DNA from: Nocardia albiluteola
GTDB lineage: Bacteria; Actinomycetota; Actinomycetes; Mycobacteriales; Mycobacteriaceae
Assembly (NCBI RefSeq): GCF_018860155.1
Contig: NZ_JAHKNI010000004.1
Coordinates: 496,001 to 560,000, forward strand
DNA length: 64,000 nt
Reading direction: 5' to 3'
Position 1 is the first letter of the stretch, and the number at the start of each line of letters is the position of its first letter. Under the pieces are notes generated by a model. It saw only the letters and a list, made by a program, of their open reading frames with translations. It was not told the origin of the DNA and made no database searches. Below, one piece after another: positions 47,590-56,507 of the stretch. A program made the translations under genes and the position numbers.

Positions 47590-48333
47590 TTGGCCGCCAC
47601 GGTTTTCTATCTCGAGCAGATCCCGGAACCCGGCGGCATCGCGGTGCTGGACGGCCCGGAGGGGCGCCACGCGGCGACCGTACGCCGCATCCGGGTCGGC
47701 GAGCCGATCACGCTGTCCGACGGCGCCGGTGTGCTGGCCCCGTCGGAAGTCGTTGCGGCACAGAAAGACCGGCTCGAGCTGAAGGTCCTGGAAAAGGTCG
47801 CCGCGCAACCTGTCTCGCCGCGGGTCACGGTCGTGCAGGCACTGCCGAAGTCGGACCGCTCGGAACTGGCGGTCGAGCTGATGACCGAGGCCGGGGCCGA
47901 TGTCATCGTGCCATGGCAGGCCGCCCGCTGCGTGGCGAACTGGGAGGGCAAGGCGCGCAAGGGTGTCGACAAGTGGCGCGCCGCGGCCCGCTCGGCCGCC
48001 CGGCAGTCCCGTCGCGCATACATCCCGGAGGTCGCCGAACTGCACCGCACCGCCGATGTGCTCGAGCTGATCAGGAACATCAAGGCGGACAATGGAATAG
48101 CGGTGGCGCTGCACGAATCGGGCGCGGGCCGGTTCGCCTCGTTTCCCTTCGCGCAGGCCGCGCAGGTCGTATTGATCGTCGGCCCCGAGGGCGGGCTGGA
48201 CGATGCGGAGCTGGCGGCGCTGTCGGAAGCGGGCGCCGAGCCCTCGCTGCTGGGCCCCACGGTGCTGCGCACCTCCACCGCGGCCGCCGTCGCGCTGGGC
48301 GCCCTGGGCGCGCTGACGCCGCGCTGGTGCTAA
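47590..48333 (+). CDS. rsmE: 16S rRNA (uracil-1498-N3)-methyltransferase RsmE
   Basis: A 247-residue SPOUT methyltransferase that methylates U1498 of 16S rRNA using SAM. A PUA-like N-terminal domain (GRHAATVRRIRVGEPITLSD) precedes the knotted catalytic domain with VGPEGGLDDAELAAL and LGPTVLRTSTAAAVAL. The start is TTG at 47590, six bases after the dnaJ2 stop, implying coupled expression. Confidence 0.94.
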   Translation: MAATVFYLEQIPEPGGIAVLDGPEGRHAATVRRIRVGEPITLSDGAGVLAPSEVVAAQKDRLELKVLEKVAAQPVSPRVTVVQALPKSDRSELAVELMTEAGADVIVPWQAARCVANWEGKARKGVDKWRAAARSAARQSRRAYIPEVAELHRTADVLELIRNIKADNGIAVALHESGAGRFASFPFAQAAQVVLIVGPEGGLDDAELAALSEAGAEPSLLGPTVLRTSTAAAVALGALGALTPRWC

Positions 48334-48500
48334 CTTTGTGAAGGGTTCGAGGCGGTTTTTATGCGGTGCGTCGGAGTTTTAAACCCCGAACCTGGACAAT
48401 GTGAGATTCAACCGATCCACCCCGCGACCGCCCGGTCACAGCCGGTGCGGGTGATCAGCGCGTTCGCCTCCGGTGCCCGCGCTGGCTATATTCGGTCCGT

Positions 48501-50177
48501 ATGAGTTACGGAGGGGAACGGCGCCCGCGAGGGGCGGCCGATCCGAAAACAGAGCGGTTGCCGCACGGCACACAGCCGCGCCGTCGTACGCACCGCCAGC
48601 CTCCGCGGCGCGCGCGGCAGTCCTCCAAGGGTGTGGTCGCCGGGCGTTCGATCATGGCGGTTGTTTCGGCGGCCGTGCTGGTCGGAACCGGTGCGGCGTA
48701 TCGAGTTTACGATCACGCGGTCCACAGTGTGACCACCTCCGACGCGATCAGCGACGGCCCCAAATCCTCCGGCCAGGACCAGAACATCCTGATCATGGGC
48801 CTGGACAGCCGACTGGACGAGCACGGCAATGCCCTGCCCCAGGCCATGTACAACGCGCTGCACGCCGGCGACGACAGCAACGGCGGCATGAACTCCAATG
48901 TGCTGATCATGATTCACATCCCGGGTGACGGCTCGAAGGCGACGGCGATTTCCATCCCGCGCGACGACTACGCCAGCCTCGATCCGACGGCCTGCGGCGG
49001 CGAGACCTGCAAGGGCAAGATCAAGGAGGCGTACGGCCGCGCCTACGGGGCGTCCCACGACAAGTACGCCAGCAAGATCAAGGACCCGGTCGCGCTGGAC
49101 GCCAAGTCCCGCGATGCCGGGCGCAAGGCCGAGGTCAACACGGTCAGCAAGTTCCTCGGCAATGTACCGATCGATCATTTCGTCGAGATCACGCTTGCCG
49201 CGTTCTTCCAGGTCGCCGAGGCGGTACAGCCGATCACGGTGTGCCTGAACGAGAAGACCTCCGACAATTTCTCCGGCGCTAAGTTTGCGAAGGGGCCGCA
49301 GCAGATCAACGCGTCGCAGGCGATGGCCTTCGTGCGGCAGCGCCGGGATCCGAACGAGTCGTTGAACTTCACCGACCTGGACCGCACTCGTCGTCAGCAG
49401 GCGTTCATCGTGTCGCTGCTGCATCAGCTGCAGAGCAGTGGCACAATGTCCAGCCCGAGCAAGCTGATGAGCCTGTTGGGTGTTGCCCAGCAGAACATGG
49501 CCGTCGACAGTGGTCTGGATCTGGGGAAGTTCGCCGCGCAGGCGTCCAGTCTGATGTCCGGCGGCCTGTCGCTGTTCACGTTGCCGGTCAAGGACTTCGG
49601 CAACGACCCGAGCAACGGCGAGGACATCAACCTCGTCGACGTGGACGTGATCCAGAGCATCGTGCACAACCTGCTCAACCCGCCCAAGCCCGGGGCGAGC
49701 ACCTCGGCCGCGGCCCCCACGACCACCAGCACCAACATCCCCTCGGCGCAGGGCATCGTGGTGAACGTGGTGAACGGCTCGGGCCACAACGGCCTGGGCG
49801 GAGATCTCGAAAAGGCCCTCGCCGCACGCGGATTCACCCAGGGCCAGGCGAGCACCGGTTCGGCCCGCAGCGGCAGCACCCTGCTGTACGGCTCGGGTGC
49901 GGCTACCGCCGCGAACGCCCTGGCCAGTCAACTCGGCCTGACCGCGACCGCGTCCTCGTCGCTGGATTCGAACTCCATCCAGGTGACTGTGGGCACCGAG
50001 TCGGCCAGCAGCGGCCCCATCGCCAGCATCGTCTCCGCGATGGGCGGTTCGGATTCCGCGACCACGACCACCCCGCCGCCCCCGCCGCCGGTCTCGGCCA
50101 CGGCCGTGGGCCAGAACTCCCCGGCGCCGACGGACCTGTCGAGCATGCAGGGCAGCGGGATTCCCTGCGTCAAGTGA
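48501..50177 (+). CDS. LytR-CpsA-Psr family glycopolymer ligase with LytR_C domain
   Basis: A 558-residue membrane-anchored LCP protein: basic cytoplasmic N-terminus, one transmembrane helix (SIMAVVSAAVLVGTGAAYRV), the LCP catalytic domain (MNSNVLIMIHIPGDGSKATA, SIPRDDYASL, FVRQRRDPNESLNFTDLDRT) and a C-terminal LytR_C domain (GIVVNVVNGSGHNGLGGDLE). In mycolata such enzymes attach arabinogalactan to peptidoglycan. A disordered Pro/Ser/Thr tail ends IPCVK. Stands alone. Confidence 0.93.
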   Translation: MSYGGERRPRGAADPKTERLPHGTQPRRRTHRQPPRRARQSSKGVVAGRSIMAVVSAAVLVGTGAAYRVYDHAVHSVTTSDAISDGPKSSGQDQNILIMGLDSRLDEHGNALPQAMYNALHAGDDSNGGMNSNVLIMIHIPGDGSKATAISIPRDDYASLDPTACGGETCKGKIKEAYGRAYGASHDKYASKIKDPVALDAKSRDAGRKAEVNTVSKFLGNVPIDHFVEITLAAFFQVAEAVQPITVCLNEKTSDNFSGAKFAKGPQQINASQAMAFVRQRRDPNESLNFTDLDRTRRQQAFIVSLLHQLQSSGTMSSPSKLMSLLGVAQQNMAVDSGLDLGKFAAQASSLMSGGLSLFTLPVKDFGNDPSNGEDINLVDVDVIQSIVHNLLNPPKPGASTSAAAPTTTSTNIPSAQGIVVNVVNGSGHNGLGGDLEKALAARGFTQGQASTGSARSGSTLLYGSGAATAANALASQLGLTATASSSLDSNSIQVTVGTESASSGPIASIVSAMGGSDSATTTTPPPPPPVSATAVGQNSPAPTDLSSMQGSGIPCVK

Positions 50178-50179
50178 GT

Positions 50180-50204
50180 GGTCGCCGGTACGGGTCCGGC
50201 GATC
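50180..50204. terminator. Hairpin after LCP gene
   Basis: GGTCGCCGG-TACGGGT-CCGGCGATC forms a 9-bp stem with one wobble, two bases after the LCP stop. Plausible transcription end between convergent genes; no U-run. Confidence 0.6.
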
Positions 50205-50290
50205 AGTATCCGTGGACAGTGCTGGGGCGCCCTTCGACAGGACAGCGCTCCCTCAGCCGTCGACCATACCGTTCGCGTCGCGGTGGCCGC

Positions 50291-50710
50291 TCACATACTT
50301 TCGCCGCCGCCCGAACTGGGATGCTGCGCAATGAGTTTCGGATCGGTAAGACGGTGCGGGTTGCTGCCGTCGCTGTTCATCTCCCAGACCTCTGCTCCGG
50401 CTCTGGATGCCGAGTCACGGGTGAAGCGCGTGAAGACGATGGTCGAGCCGAGTTCGGAGAACGACGGGTGCCCGGTCGAATCGCTTGTCAGCGGCCGGAT
50501 GTGGCTGCCATCGGCGTTCATCGCATAGATCTCTGACTGGTTCTTCCCGCCCCGGTTGCTCGTGAACACGATTCCGGTTCCGTCGGGGGTGAAGACGGGC
50601 TCGGAGTTGAAGAACGAATCCGCCAGCAGCTGCCGCTGGCCGGTGCCGTCCGAGGCCATCACCCAGATGGCGCCGGCCCGGACGCTCCTCACGGGCCTCG
50701 AACCCGTCAT
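50291..50710 (-). pseudogene. Truncated TolB-like beta-propeller (PD40) gene
   Basis: A 139-codon frame with three consecutive propeller blades (IWVMASDGTGQRQLL; PDGTGIVFTSNRGGK / IYAMNADGSHIRPLT; VWEMNSDGSNPHRLT) ending soon after the third. A functional propeller needs six or seven blades plus an export signal; both are missing, and sequence upstream of the ATG at 50710 does not continue the repeats. Either a relic or a fragment used as a domain; relic preferred. Confidence 0.6.
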
Positions 50711-50853
50711 CGCGGTTTGCCGCCCTCACCCTCGCGGCGCTCGGCTGGACCCTGCTCTCGGCGGCCGACGCTCACGCCGGCTCGCCCGGCACGAAATGCG
50801 AGGGCGGCCTATCCGTGGTGGCGCTACAGGGGCGTCTTTCGGGAGAGGTCGAC

Positions 50854-52359
50854 TCAGGCGCGGTCGAGGGCGCCGACCCTGCTGGTGGCCGGGCCGCACC
50901 AGCTGGTGAGGGCATGCTGCAGGGCAACGAGATTCGGATCCCCGTCGGCTACCCAGGCGAGGTATCCGTCCGGTCGGATCAGCAACGCCGCGGGTTCCGG
51001 GATTGATCCGCCATCGGGCAGTGCCCAGGGGGCGCCGGAGCCCTCGGCCCTAGCGATGGCGATCCGGTCGGTCCACTCGGAGGCGGCATCGGCCAGGCCC
51101 GTTGTGTTCGAAAGGTCCAGCAACACAGGCCTTGCGGCGTGCAGAAGGTCGTATATCCGTTTATCGCCGGTGGTGGTAGTGATGTCGGCATCCGGGACGC
51201 GGCGGCCCAGCAGCGGGTGGTCGCCGGTGATCGGATACCGGAGGTCGAGCCCGGAGACGGTGGCGGCCAGGTAGCGGTTGACGTCGTCGAAGCCGATGAG
51301 ACGGGCCATGAGCTCGAGCAGGTCGTGCAGTTTCGGGTCGGGCTGGCACAGGATCGATTGCGCGCGAATCAGTTTCAGGATATCGGCGTCGGCGGCGTGG
51401 CGTTCGTCGTGGTACGTGTCGAGCAGTTCGTCGGGCGCCTCGCCGCGCAGTACCGCCGCAAGCTTCCAGCCGAGGTTGAAGGCGTCCTGCATGCCCATGT
51501 TCATGCCCTGCCCGCCGGCGGGCAGGTGGATGTGCGCGGCGTCGCCCGCCAGCAGCACGTGGCCGCTGCGGTAGCGCTCGGCCTGACGGACGGCGTCGGT
51601 GAAGTGGGAAAGCCAACGGGGACTGTGCATTCCGAAGTCGGTGCCCGCGACCCGGAGGGTGGAGGCGCGCAGTTCCTCGAGGGTCACCGGATCGCCCGGG
51701 GCCGCGGCCCGTTCGCGTTCGCTGGTGACGATCCGGTACCAGCCGGGCCGGAACCCGATCGCCGTGATCAGCCCGGCCTCACGGCGCTCGAGGAACATCG
51801 GCCGCTGCGGTGGCTCGTCCAGTTCGACATCGCCGATCAGACAGGTCATCGCCGGATCTGTTCCGGGGAAACCGATTCCGGTCAGTTTCCGGACGGCGCT
51901 ACGGCCGCCATCGCAGCCGACGAGGTAACTGCCGCGCAGGGTTTCGATGCCGCCCGGCCCGGTGACGGTGACCTCGACGCCGTCGGTGTCCTGGCGTAGC
52001 CCGGTCACTTCCGCGGACCAGCGCACCGGTGCGCCGAGTTCGGCCGCGACAGTTTCCAGGATCCGTTCGGTGTCGGCCTGCATGATGTTGTACGCATGCG
52101 GATATCGGCTCGGCAGTCGCGAGTAGTCGAGGCTGATACCCGCGAAATTTCCGAGATTCAGGGGCGGGCCGTAGGCCAGGAAGCGATCGGCGATGCCGCG
52201 CTGGTCGAGCATTTCGACGGTGCGCGGCTGCATTCCCGCCGCGCGTGATCCCTCGACGCCGCGATCGGCACGTCGGTCCAGCAGTACCACTTGCACGCCG
52301 CCGCGCCGCAGTTCGGTGGCGAGGGTCAGGCCGGTCGGCCCGGCGCCGGCGATGATCAC
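50854..52359 (-). CDS. FAD-dependent aromatic-ring monooxygenase (PheA/TfdB/Rox type)
   Basis: A 501-residue class A flavin monooxygenase. GxGxxG motif IIAGAGPTGLTLATELRRGG at the N-terminus, the LVGCDGGRSAVRKL motif in the middle, and the FAD-binding GHVLLAGDAAHIHLPAGGQG; a thioredoxin-like C-terminal domain follows (RPVLLDLSNTTGLADAASEW). It hydroxylates an aromatic or polyketide substrate, possibly an antibiotic as in rifampicin monooxygenase. The best start is GTG at 52359, only 1-3 residues shorter than homologues; it collides head to head with the divergent TetR start. Confidence 0.85.
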   Translation of the reverse strand: MIIAGAGPTGLTLATELRRGGVQVVLLDRRADRGVEGSRAAGMQPRTVEMLDQRGIADRFLAYGPPLNLGNFAGISLDYSRLPSRYPHAYNIMQADTERILETVAAELGAPVRWSAEVTGLRQDTDGVEVTVTGPGGIETLRGSYLVGCDGGRSAVRKLTGIGFPGTDPAMTCLIGDVELDEPPQRPMFLERREAGLITAIGFRPGWYRIVTSERERAAAPGDPVTLEELRASTLRVAGTDFGMHSPRWLSHFTDAVRQAERYRSGHVLLAGDAAHIHLPAGGQGMNMGMQDAFNLGWKLAAVLRGEAPDELLDTYHDERHAADADILKLIRAQSILCQPDPKLHDLLELMARLIGFDDVNRYLAATVSGLDLRYPITGDHPLLGRRVPDADITTTTGDKRIYDLLHAARPVLLDLSNTTGLADAASEWTDRIAIARAEGSGAPWALPDGGSIPEPAALLIRPDGYLAWVADGDPNLVALQHALTSWCGPATSRVGALDRA

Positions 52360-52969
52360 CGGCGCCGCGGCTGGAGTGATCGCTCGCGCCGGACTGCGCC
52401 TGCTCGACGAGAACGGCATCGACGGCGTCACCATGCGTGCGCTGGCCGCCGAACTCGGCGTCCGCGCGCCCACGCTGTACTGGCATGTCAAGTCCAAGGA
52501 CGACATCTTCGGGGCGATGGCCATCGCCATGAGCCAGGACGCCGCGGCCCTGATGACCGCGGCGGACCGGCGCGCCCCGTGGCGGGAATGCCTCACCCGC
52601 TGGGCATATGCGCTGCGGCGCACCATGATCGGGCATCGCGACGGTGCCCGGGTCTTCGCGGGCACCTTCGCCGCCGACCCGGCTACCTTCGAGGTCATCG
52701 AATCGGTCCTCGACGCCTGGCGCGAGGCCGGTCTCCGGCCCGCCGATGCCGCCCACCGCACCGCGCTGCTACGTCACTTCATCGTCGGCTTCTGCATCGA
52801 GGAACAAACCCTGTCCGACCTGGCCGAGGACTTCGCCGCTTCGCGGGCGATCGATTCCGCCCGTTTCCCGCGCACCGCACAAGCGCTTCCGGAAATCGTC
52901 TCCACCCCCGCCGACGAGCGCTTCGAGCTCGGTCTGCAACTCCTGCTGTCCGGTGTTCCTGGCGCGTAA
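52352..52969 (+). CDS. TetR-family repressor (TetR/TetR_C branch)
   Basis: A 205-residue regulator: HTH region IARAGLRLLDENGIDGVTMR, LAAELGVRAPTLYWHVKSKD, then a tetracycline-repressor-type C-terminal domain (ALRRTMIGHRDGARVFAGTF). The ATG at 52352 leaves only about 14 residues before the first helix, at the low end for the family. Divergent from the FAD monooxygenase, whose start overlaps it by 8 bp, so no separate shared promoter or operator remains between them. Confidence 0.85.
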   Translation: MITGAAAGVIARAGLRLLDENGIDGVTMRALAAELGVRAPTLYWHVKSKDDIFGAMAIAMSQDAAALMTAADRRAPWRECLTRWAYALRRTMIGHRDGARVFAGTFAADPATFEVIESVLDAWREAGLRPADAAHRTALLRHFIVGFCIEEQTLSDLAEDFAASRAIDSARFPRTAQALPEIVSTPADERFELGLQLLLSGVPGA

Positions 52970-53048
52970 CCGATTGTCCCGCAGCGGTTCTGCGGGCAGC
53001 GCACGGCCGTCGTCTCGTGGCCCGCCGATCGGGCGCCACGACACGCGT

Positions 53049-53194
53049 CCTGCGCCAGCGGCTCGCGCCCACAGCTCGAACTGTGCCCCGAGATCGTCGC
53101 GGCAATGCGAACAACACTGCAGCGCATCGAATCCGACCTGGAGACCCTCAACGGCCACCACGCGACGGTGACCTCGTTCCTCGCGGGGGATTGA
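53049..53194 (+). pseudogene. Possible C-terminal relic of a regulator (coiled-coil segment)
   Basis: One frame reads QLELCPEIVAAMRTTLQRIE, then SDLETLNGHHATVTSFLAGD and stop, an amphipathic helix resembling the end of MerR-family regulators. No start codon or DNA-binding domain remains upstream. It lies between two TetR genes. Tentative. Confidence 0.3.
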
Positions 53195-53768
53195 CCTGGA
53201 TGATCTTCCAGGCCGCCTCGATCATCCGGAAGATCTCGTCCACCGCGGCCTCGGGATCGGCCGCCTCGCGGGCCAGCGAATGCACATCAATCACGAACCT
53301 CGCGATCGCCCGGCATGCCGTTGTCGGCTCCGGCAGGTCGAGATCGGTGGCGATGGCCGTCGCCAGCGACTCGGCGTGACGCAGCCGCATCGACTCCTCG
53401 TACTTGCGCAGACCGGGTGACTCGTCGATCAGGTTCCAGATCTCCGCGCCGCCGTCGGCCGCGACGCAATGCCGGACCTGGGCGTGGATCTCGCGGCGCA
53501 GCGCGGGGATGAGCGGTTCCTCCGGCACCCGGTCGGTGACCGCTCGGGTGAGGCGTTGCTCGAAGTTCTCGTCCTGCTCGAACACCAGGGCCTCTTTCGA
53601 GGCGAAGTGCGAAAAGAGCGTGGTGACAGCCACATCCGCCGCGGCGGCCACGTCCCGGATGCCTACCGCGTCGTACCCGTGTTCGAGGAACAGTTGCAGC
53701 GCGGTGTCGGCGATCTTCTGGCGGGTCGCGGCCTTCTTGCGCTCGCGGCGTCCGGGCGGCACAGTCAT
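53148..53768 (-). CDS. TetR-family transcriptional repressor
   Basis: A 206-residue regulator with HTH IADTALQLFLEHGYDAVGIR followed by DVAAAADVAVTTLFSHFASK. The C-terminal domain includes a helix pair around ESMRLRHAESLATAIATDLD. It is divergent from the quinone oxidoreductase at 53839 with a perfect 13-bp palindrome between them, so it probably represses that gene and itself. Confidence 0.92.
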   Translation of the reverse strand: MTVPPGRRERKKAATRQKIADTALQLFLEHGYDAVGIRDVAAAADVAVTTLFSHFASKEALVFEQDENFEQRLTRAVTDRVPEEPLIPALRREIHAQVRHCVAADGGAEIWNLIDESPGLRKYEESMRLRHAESLATAIATDLDLPEPTTACRAIARFVIDVHSLAREAADPEAAVDEIFRMIEAAWKIIQVNPPRGTRSPSRGGR

Positions 53769-53810
53769 CCATTCATGCTATCAGATGCAAAAATGTACCC
53801 GTATCAAAAT

Positions 53811-53823
53811 ACTAACCGTTAGT
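53811..53823. promoter_or_regulatory. Perfect palindromic operator ACTAACCGTTAGT
   Basis: ACTAAC-C-GTTAGT, 6-bp arms around one base, 16 bp before the quinone oxidoreductase ATG and 43 bp before the TetR ATG, in an AT-rich island. ACTAACxGTTAGT-like sites are typical of TetR operators. Confidence 0.8.
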
Positions 53824-53838
53824 GTTATAGTCGATCGC

Positions 53839-54732
53839 ATGAAGAGAGTGACTTTCGCCGAATTCGGCGGTCCGGACGTGCTGGAACTCCTCGAGGCCGA
53901 GGAGCCCCATGCGGGCCCCGGCCAGGTGCGCATCGCCGTGAGGGCGGCGGGCGTGAACCCCGTCGACTGGCGCCTTCGTGAAGGCCAGATCCTCGGGGCT
54001 CATCCGATCGAGTTGCCCTCCGGTGTCGGGCAGGACGCCGCCGGGGTGGTGGACGAGATCGGCGAGGGCGTCGCCGGGGTCGAGATCGGTGACCGCGTAT
54101 TCGGCGAGGGATCGAGCACCTATTCCGAGTTCGCCGTGCTGTGGGCCTGGGCCCGCATGCCCGAGGGGCTGACGTTCGAAGAGGCGGCGGGGTACCCCTC
54201 GGTGGTGGAGACCGCGCTACGCATCATCGGCCAGGTCGGCGTGGAGCCCGGGCAGACGCTGCTGGTCAGCGGTGCGTCCGGGGGCGTCGGATCGGCGGTG
54301 CTGCAAATCGCTCGCGACCGGGGTATCGCCGTGATCGCCACGGGCGGCGCCGCCAACCAGGACTATCTGCGCGGCCTGGGCGCCCTCGCCACGACCTACG
54401 GCGAGGGCTGGGTCGAGCGCGTCCGGCGGTTCGGCCGTATCGACGCGGCGCTCGACCTGGCCGGCTCGGGTGTGATCCCGCAGCTGGTCGAGCTGGCCGG
54501 CGATCCGCAGCGGGTGGTCTCCATCGCCGATCTCGGTGCGCCGGAGTTCGGTGTCCGATTCTCCGGTGTGGCCGGGAGCATGCCGGACGCGCTCGCCGTG
54601 GCCGCCGATCTCATCTCGGGCGGAAAGCTCCACATCCCGGTCGAGAAGTCGTATCCGCTCGCCGAAGCGGCTGCGGCGCATATCGATAGCCGAGCCGGTC
54701 ACACCCGGGGACGCCGGGTCATGGTCATCTGA
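53839..54732 (+). CDS. Zinc-independent quinone oxidoreductase (MDR, QOR-type)
   Basis: A 297-residue medium-chain dehydrogenase/reductase. GroES-like N-terminal fold (RVTFAEFGGPDVLELLEAEE, GVNPVDWRLREG) and Rossmann NADPH site (LLVSGASGGVGSAVLQIARD). Zinc-ligand cysteines are absent, as in NADPH:quinone reductases. Likely detoxifies electrophiles or quinones under control of the adjacent TetR through the palindrome at 53811. Confidence 0.92.
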   Translation: MKRVTFAEFGGPDVLELLEAEEPHAGPGQVRIAVRAAGVNPVDWRLREGQILGAHPIELPSGVGQDAAGVVDEIGEGVAGVEIGDRVFGEGSSTYSEFAVLWAWARMPEGLTFEEAAGYPSVVETALRIIGQVGVEPGQTLLVSGASGGVGSAVLQIARDRGIAVIATGGAANQDYLRGLGALATTYGEGWVERVRRFGRIDAALDLAGSGVIPQLVELAGDPQRVVSIADLGAPEFGVRFSGVAGSMPDALAVAADLISGGKLHIPVEKSYPLAEAAAAHIDSRAGHTRGRRVMVI

Positions 54733-54832
54733 GCCCGCCCGTTATCGGTGGCCCGCAACCCCGTTGGGGTACGGGAACATTCTGGTGAACCGGCCCATAT
54801 CTTTCTGTGCGGGACTGCGAAAGAGTGGACCG

Positions 54833-55921
54833 GTGATCGTCACGACGCCGCGCATGCGCCGAGCACTGCTGTCCGCCTTCCCGGAACTGCTCGGCTATGC
54901 GCTCCCCGCGGTGCGACTGCATCCGCGTGCCGGAGCGCCGATACCTCGGCAGAGTTCTGTGGGCGGGCCGCTACTGTGGCCGCGGGACGAGCCGTGGCCC
55001 GTGTGTTCGGATCCGCATCCGATCACGAAGACCCGGCCGATGACGGACGAGGAGATCGAAGGCTTCGAAGCCCAGCGCAAGGAGCACGCACGCCGCAACC
55101 TGGCCAGGGAGGAAAGCCGCGGCCGCGTGAGGCGGCCGGAGGTGCTGGCATTTATCGCTGCGGGTCCCACCCGCATCGGTCAGTTCGGCATCACTCCCGA
55201 GGGGTACGCCGTCACCTGGGAAGTCGAGGAGATCCCGGCCGAGCCGGTTGCGATGATTCCGGTCGTGCAGCTGTTTCGTTCCGAGGCCGGAGACTTCCCG
55301 TTCCCGGATGGCACGGACCTGTTGCAGATTCTGTGGTGTCCCAACGATCACAAGCAGTGGCGCGGACCTCGGTCGGTGCCCGTCTGGCGCGACTCGGCAT
55401 CGGTTGGCGCCCTGCTGGATTCACCGCCGCCGTGCACGCTGATCGAGCGCCCGCAGTACGTGCCGAATCCCTGTGTGGCCCACCCGGAGCCGATAGTCGA
55501 GTTCCCGCCCATCTGCCAACTCGCCGATCTCGGCCACGGTCGACTGCTCGGCCGGATGCCCGCCGAACTCGAACAGCGCCTTCGGATCTGGGACGCCGAC
55601 CAGCCCGAGAAAGAAAGCTACTTCTACCTGGCCCACGCTCCGGGCTGGAAGATCGGGGGCTGGGACTCCAGCTGGATCGATCCCGCGCATCTGGAAGATT
55701 GCCCCTGCGGCGCCCCGATGCGGCCGCTGTTGGAGGTTGATCGCGGCGAGTTCCTGAGCTGTGTGTGGTCACCGGCGGAAGAACCGCACTTCCCCTGGGG
55801 CGACCCGGCTCGCTGGCAGGACCAGGAGCCGACCGGCGTCAGCCCCGGGCGCGACGGGCGGTATTGGGTCCTGGCCTGTACTGCGGATGCGAGTCACGCT
55901 CTGTCACACAGTCTGCGGTAA
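54833..55921 (+). CDS. Hypothetical protein, DUF1963/YwqG-like layout
   Basis: A 362-residue soluble protein. The opening RLHPRAGAPIPRQSSVGGPL followed by LWPRDEPWPVC is typical of the SSxxGGxPxLPxxxxWP start of DUF1963-type proteins; then VVQLFRSEAGDFPFPDGTDL and GWKIGGWDSSWIDPAHLEDC. A CPCG pair near the end may bind a metal. Function unknown. GTG at 54833 has AAAGAG upstream; ATG at 54854 is an alternative. Confidence 0.75.
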   Translation: MIVTTPRMRRALLSAFPELLGYALPAVRLHPRAGAPIPRQSSVGGPLLWPRDEPWPVCSDPHPITKTRPMTDEEIEGFEAQRKEHARRNLAREESRGRVRRPEVLAFIAAGPTRIGQFGITPEGYAVTWEVEEIPAEPVAMIPVVQLFRSEAGDFPFPDGTDLLQILWCPNDHKQWRGPRSVPVWRDSASVGALLDSPPPCTLIERPQYVPNPCVAHPEPIVEFPPICQLADLGHGRLLGRMPAELEQRLRIWDADQPEKESYFYLAHAPGWKIGGWDSSWIDPAHLEDCPCGAPMRPLLEVDRGEFLSCVWSPAEEPHFPWGDPARWQDQEPTGVSPGRDGRYWVLACTADASHALSHSLR

Positions 55922-56031
55922 CGAGCCCGGTCCTGCCTCCGCTAGGACGAATTCGACCGCTGGTAATTCCCTGCCGCACAGGACATCTCGACCCGCGGAC
56001 CCCATCTCGGAATCCGCGGGCCGATGCGAAG

Positions 56032-56280
56032 CTAGCGGTGCTGCAGCTTCCTCTTCGGCTCCTTGCCCATGTTCTTCATATCCTCGTTCATGTTCTTCGT
56101 ATCCGACCGCGCCTGCTGCGCTTCGCGCTGCATTCCCGTGCCCAGACGGTCCATGTCCTGCTTCATTTCGCCGGACATGCGATCGGCCTCGCGCTGCATG
56201 CGCTGGCCCTGATCCTTCATGCCCTGCTTGGCCTTGTTGGCTGTCTGGCCGGGTTTTCGATTCTGCTTGCGATCAGACAT
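56032..56280 (-). CDS. Small hydrophilic Met/Gln/Lys-rich helical protein
   Basis: An 82-residue protein without hydrophobic core: repeated polar heptads (QREADRMSGEMKQDMDRL, MQREAQQARSDTKNMNED) predict an extended amphipathic or coiled-coil helix, as in CsbD/LEA-like stress proteins. GGAGG lies 6 nt before the ATG, supporting translation. Basic ends, acidic middle. No family name can be given. Confidence 0.7.
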   Translation of the reverse strand: MSDRKQNRKPGQTANKAKQGMKDQGQRMQREADRMSGEMKQDMDRLGTGMQREAQQARSDTKNMNEDMKNMGKEPKRKLQHR

Positions 56281-56507
56281 TCGAACCTCCGTGTCGGTAG
56301 GTCACGTCCGGAAAGCTCTCTCGAACGGGGGTAATACCGCGTCCGTCGAATCGTCGAGCGCTGTCGAGCCGCCTGGGGCATTTCGGCCAGGCATGCCGAC
56401 AACCGGATGAGCAGCAATCGCTCAGCGAACGGTTACGCGCATACATCCTGACAATCGCGCCGCGCCGATGTCAATGGATCCGGGGCGACGCGCGGGCGGC
56501 GGCAAGC

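Noticed and set aside
50707..50860. Signal-peptide-like plus-strand reading (RFAALTLAALGWTLLSAADA...)
   Set aside because: No ATG/GTG/TTG at the right place and no continuing domain; noted as a possible relic only.
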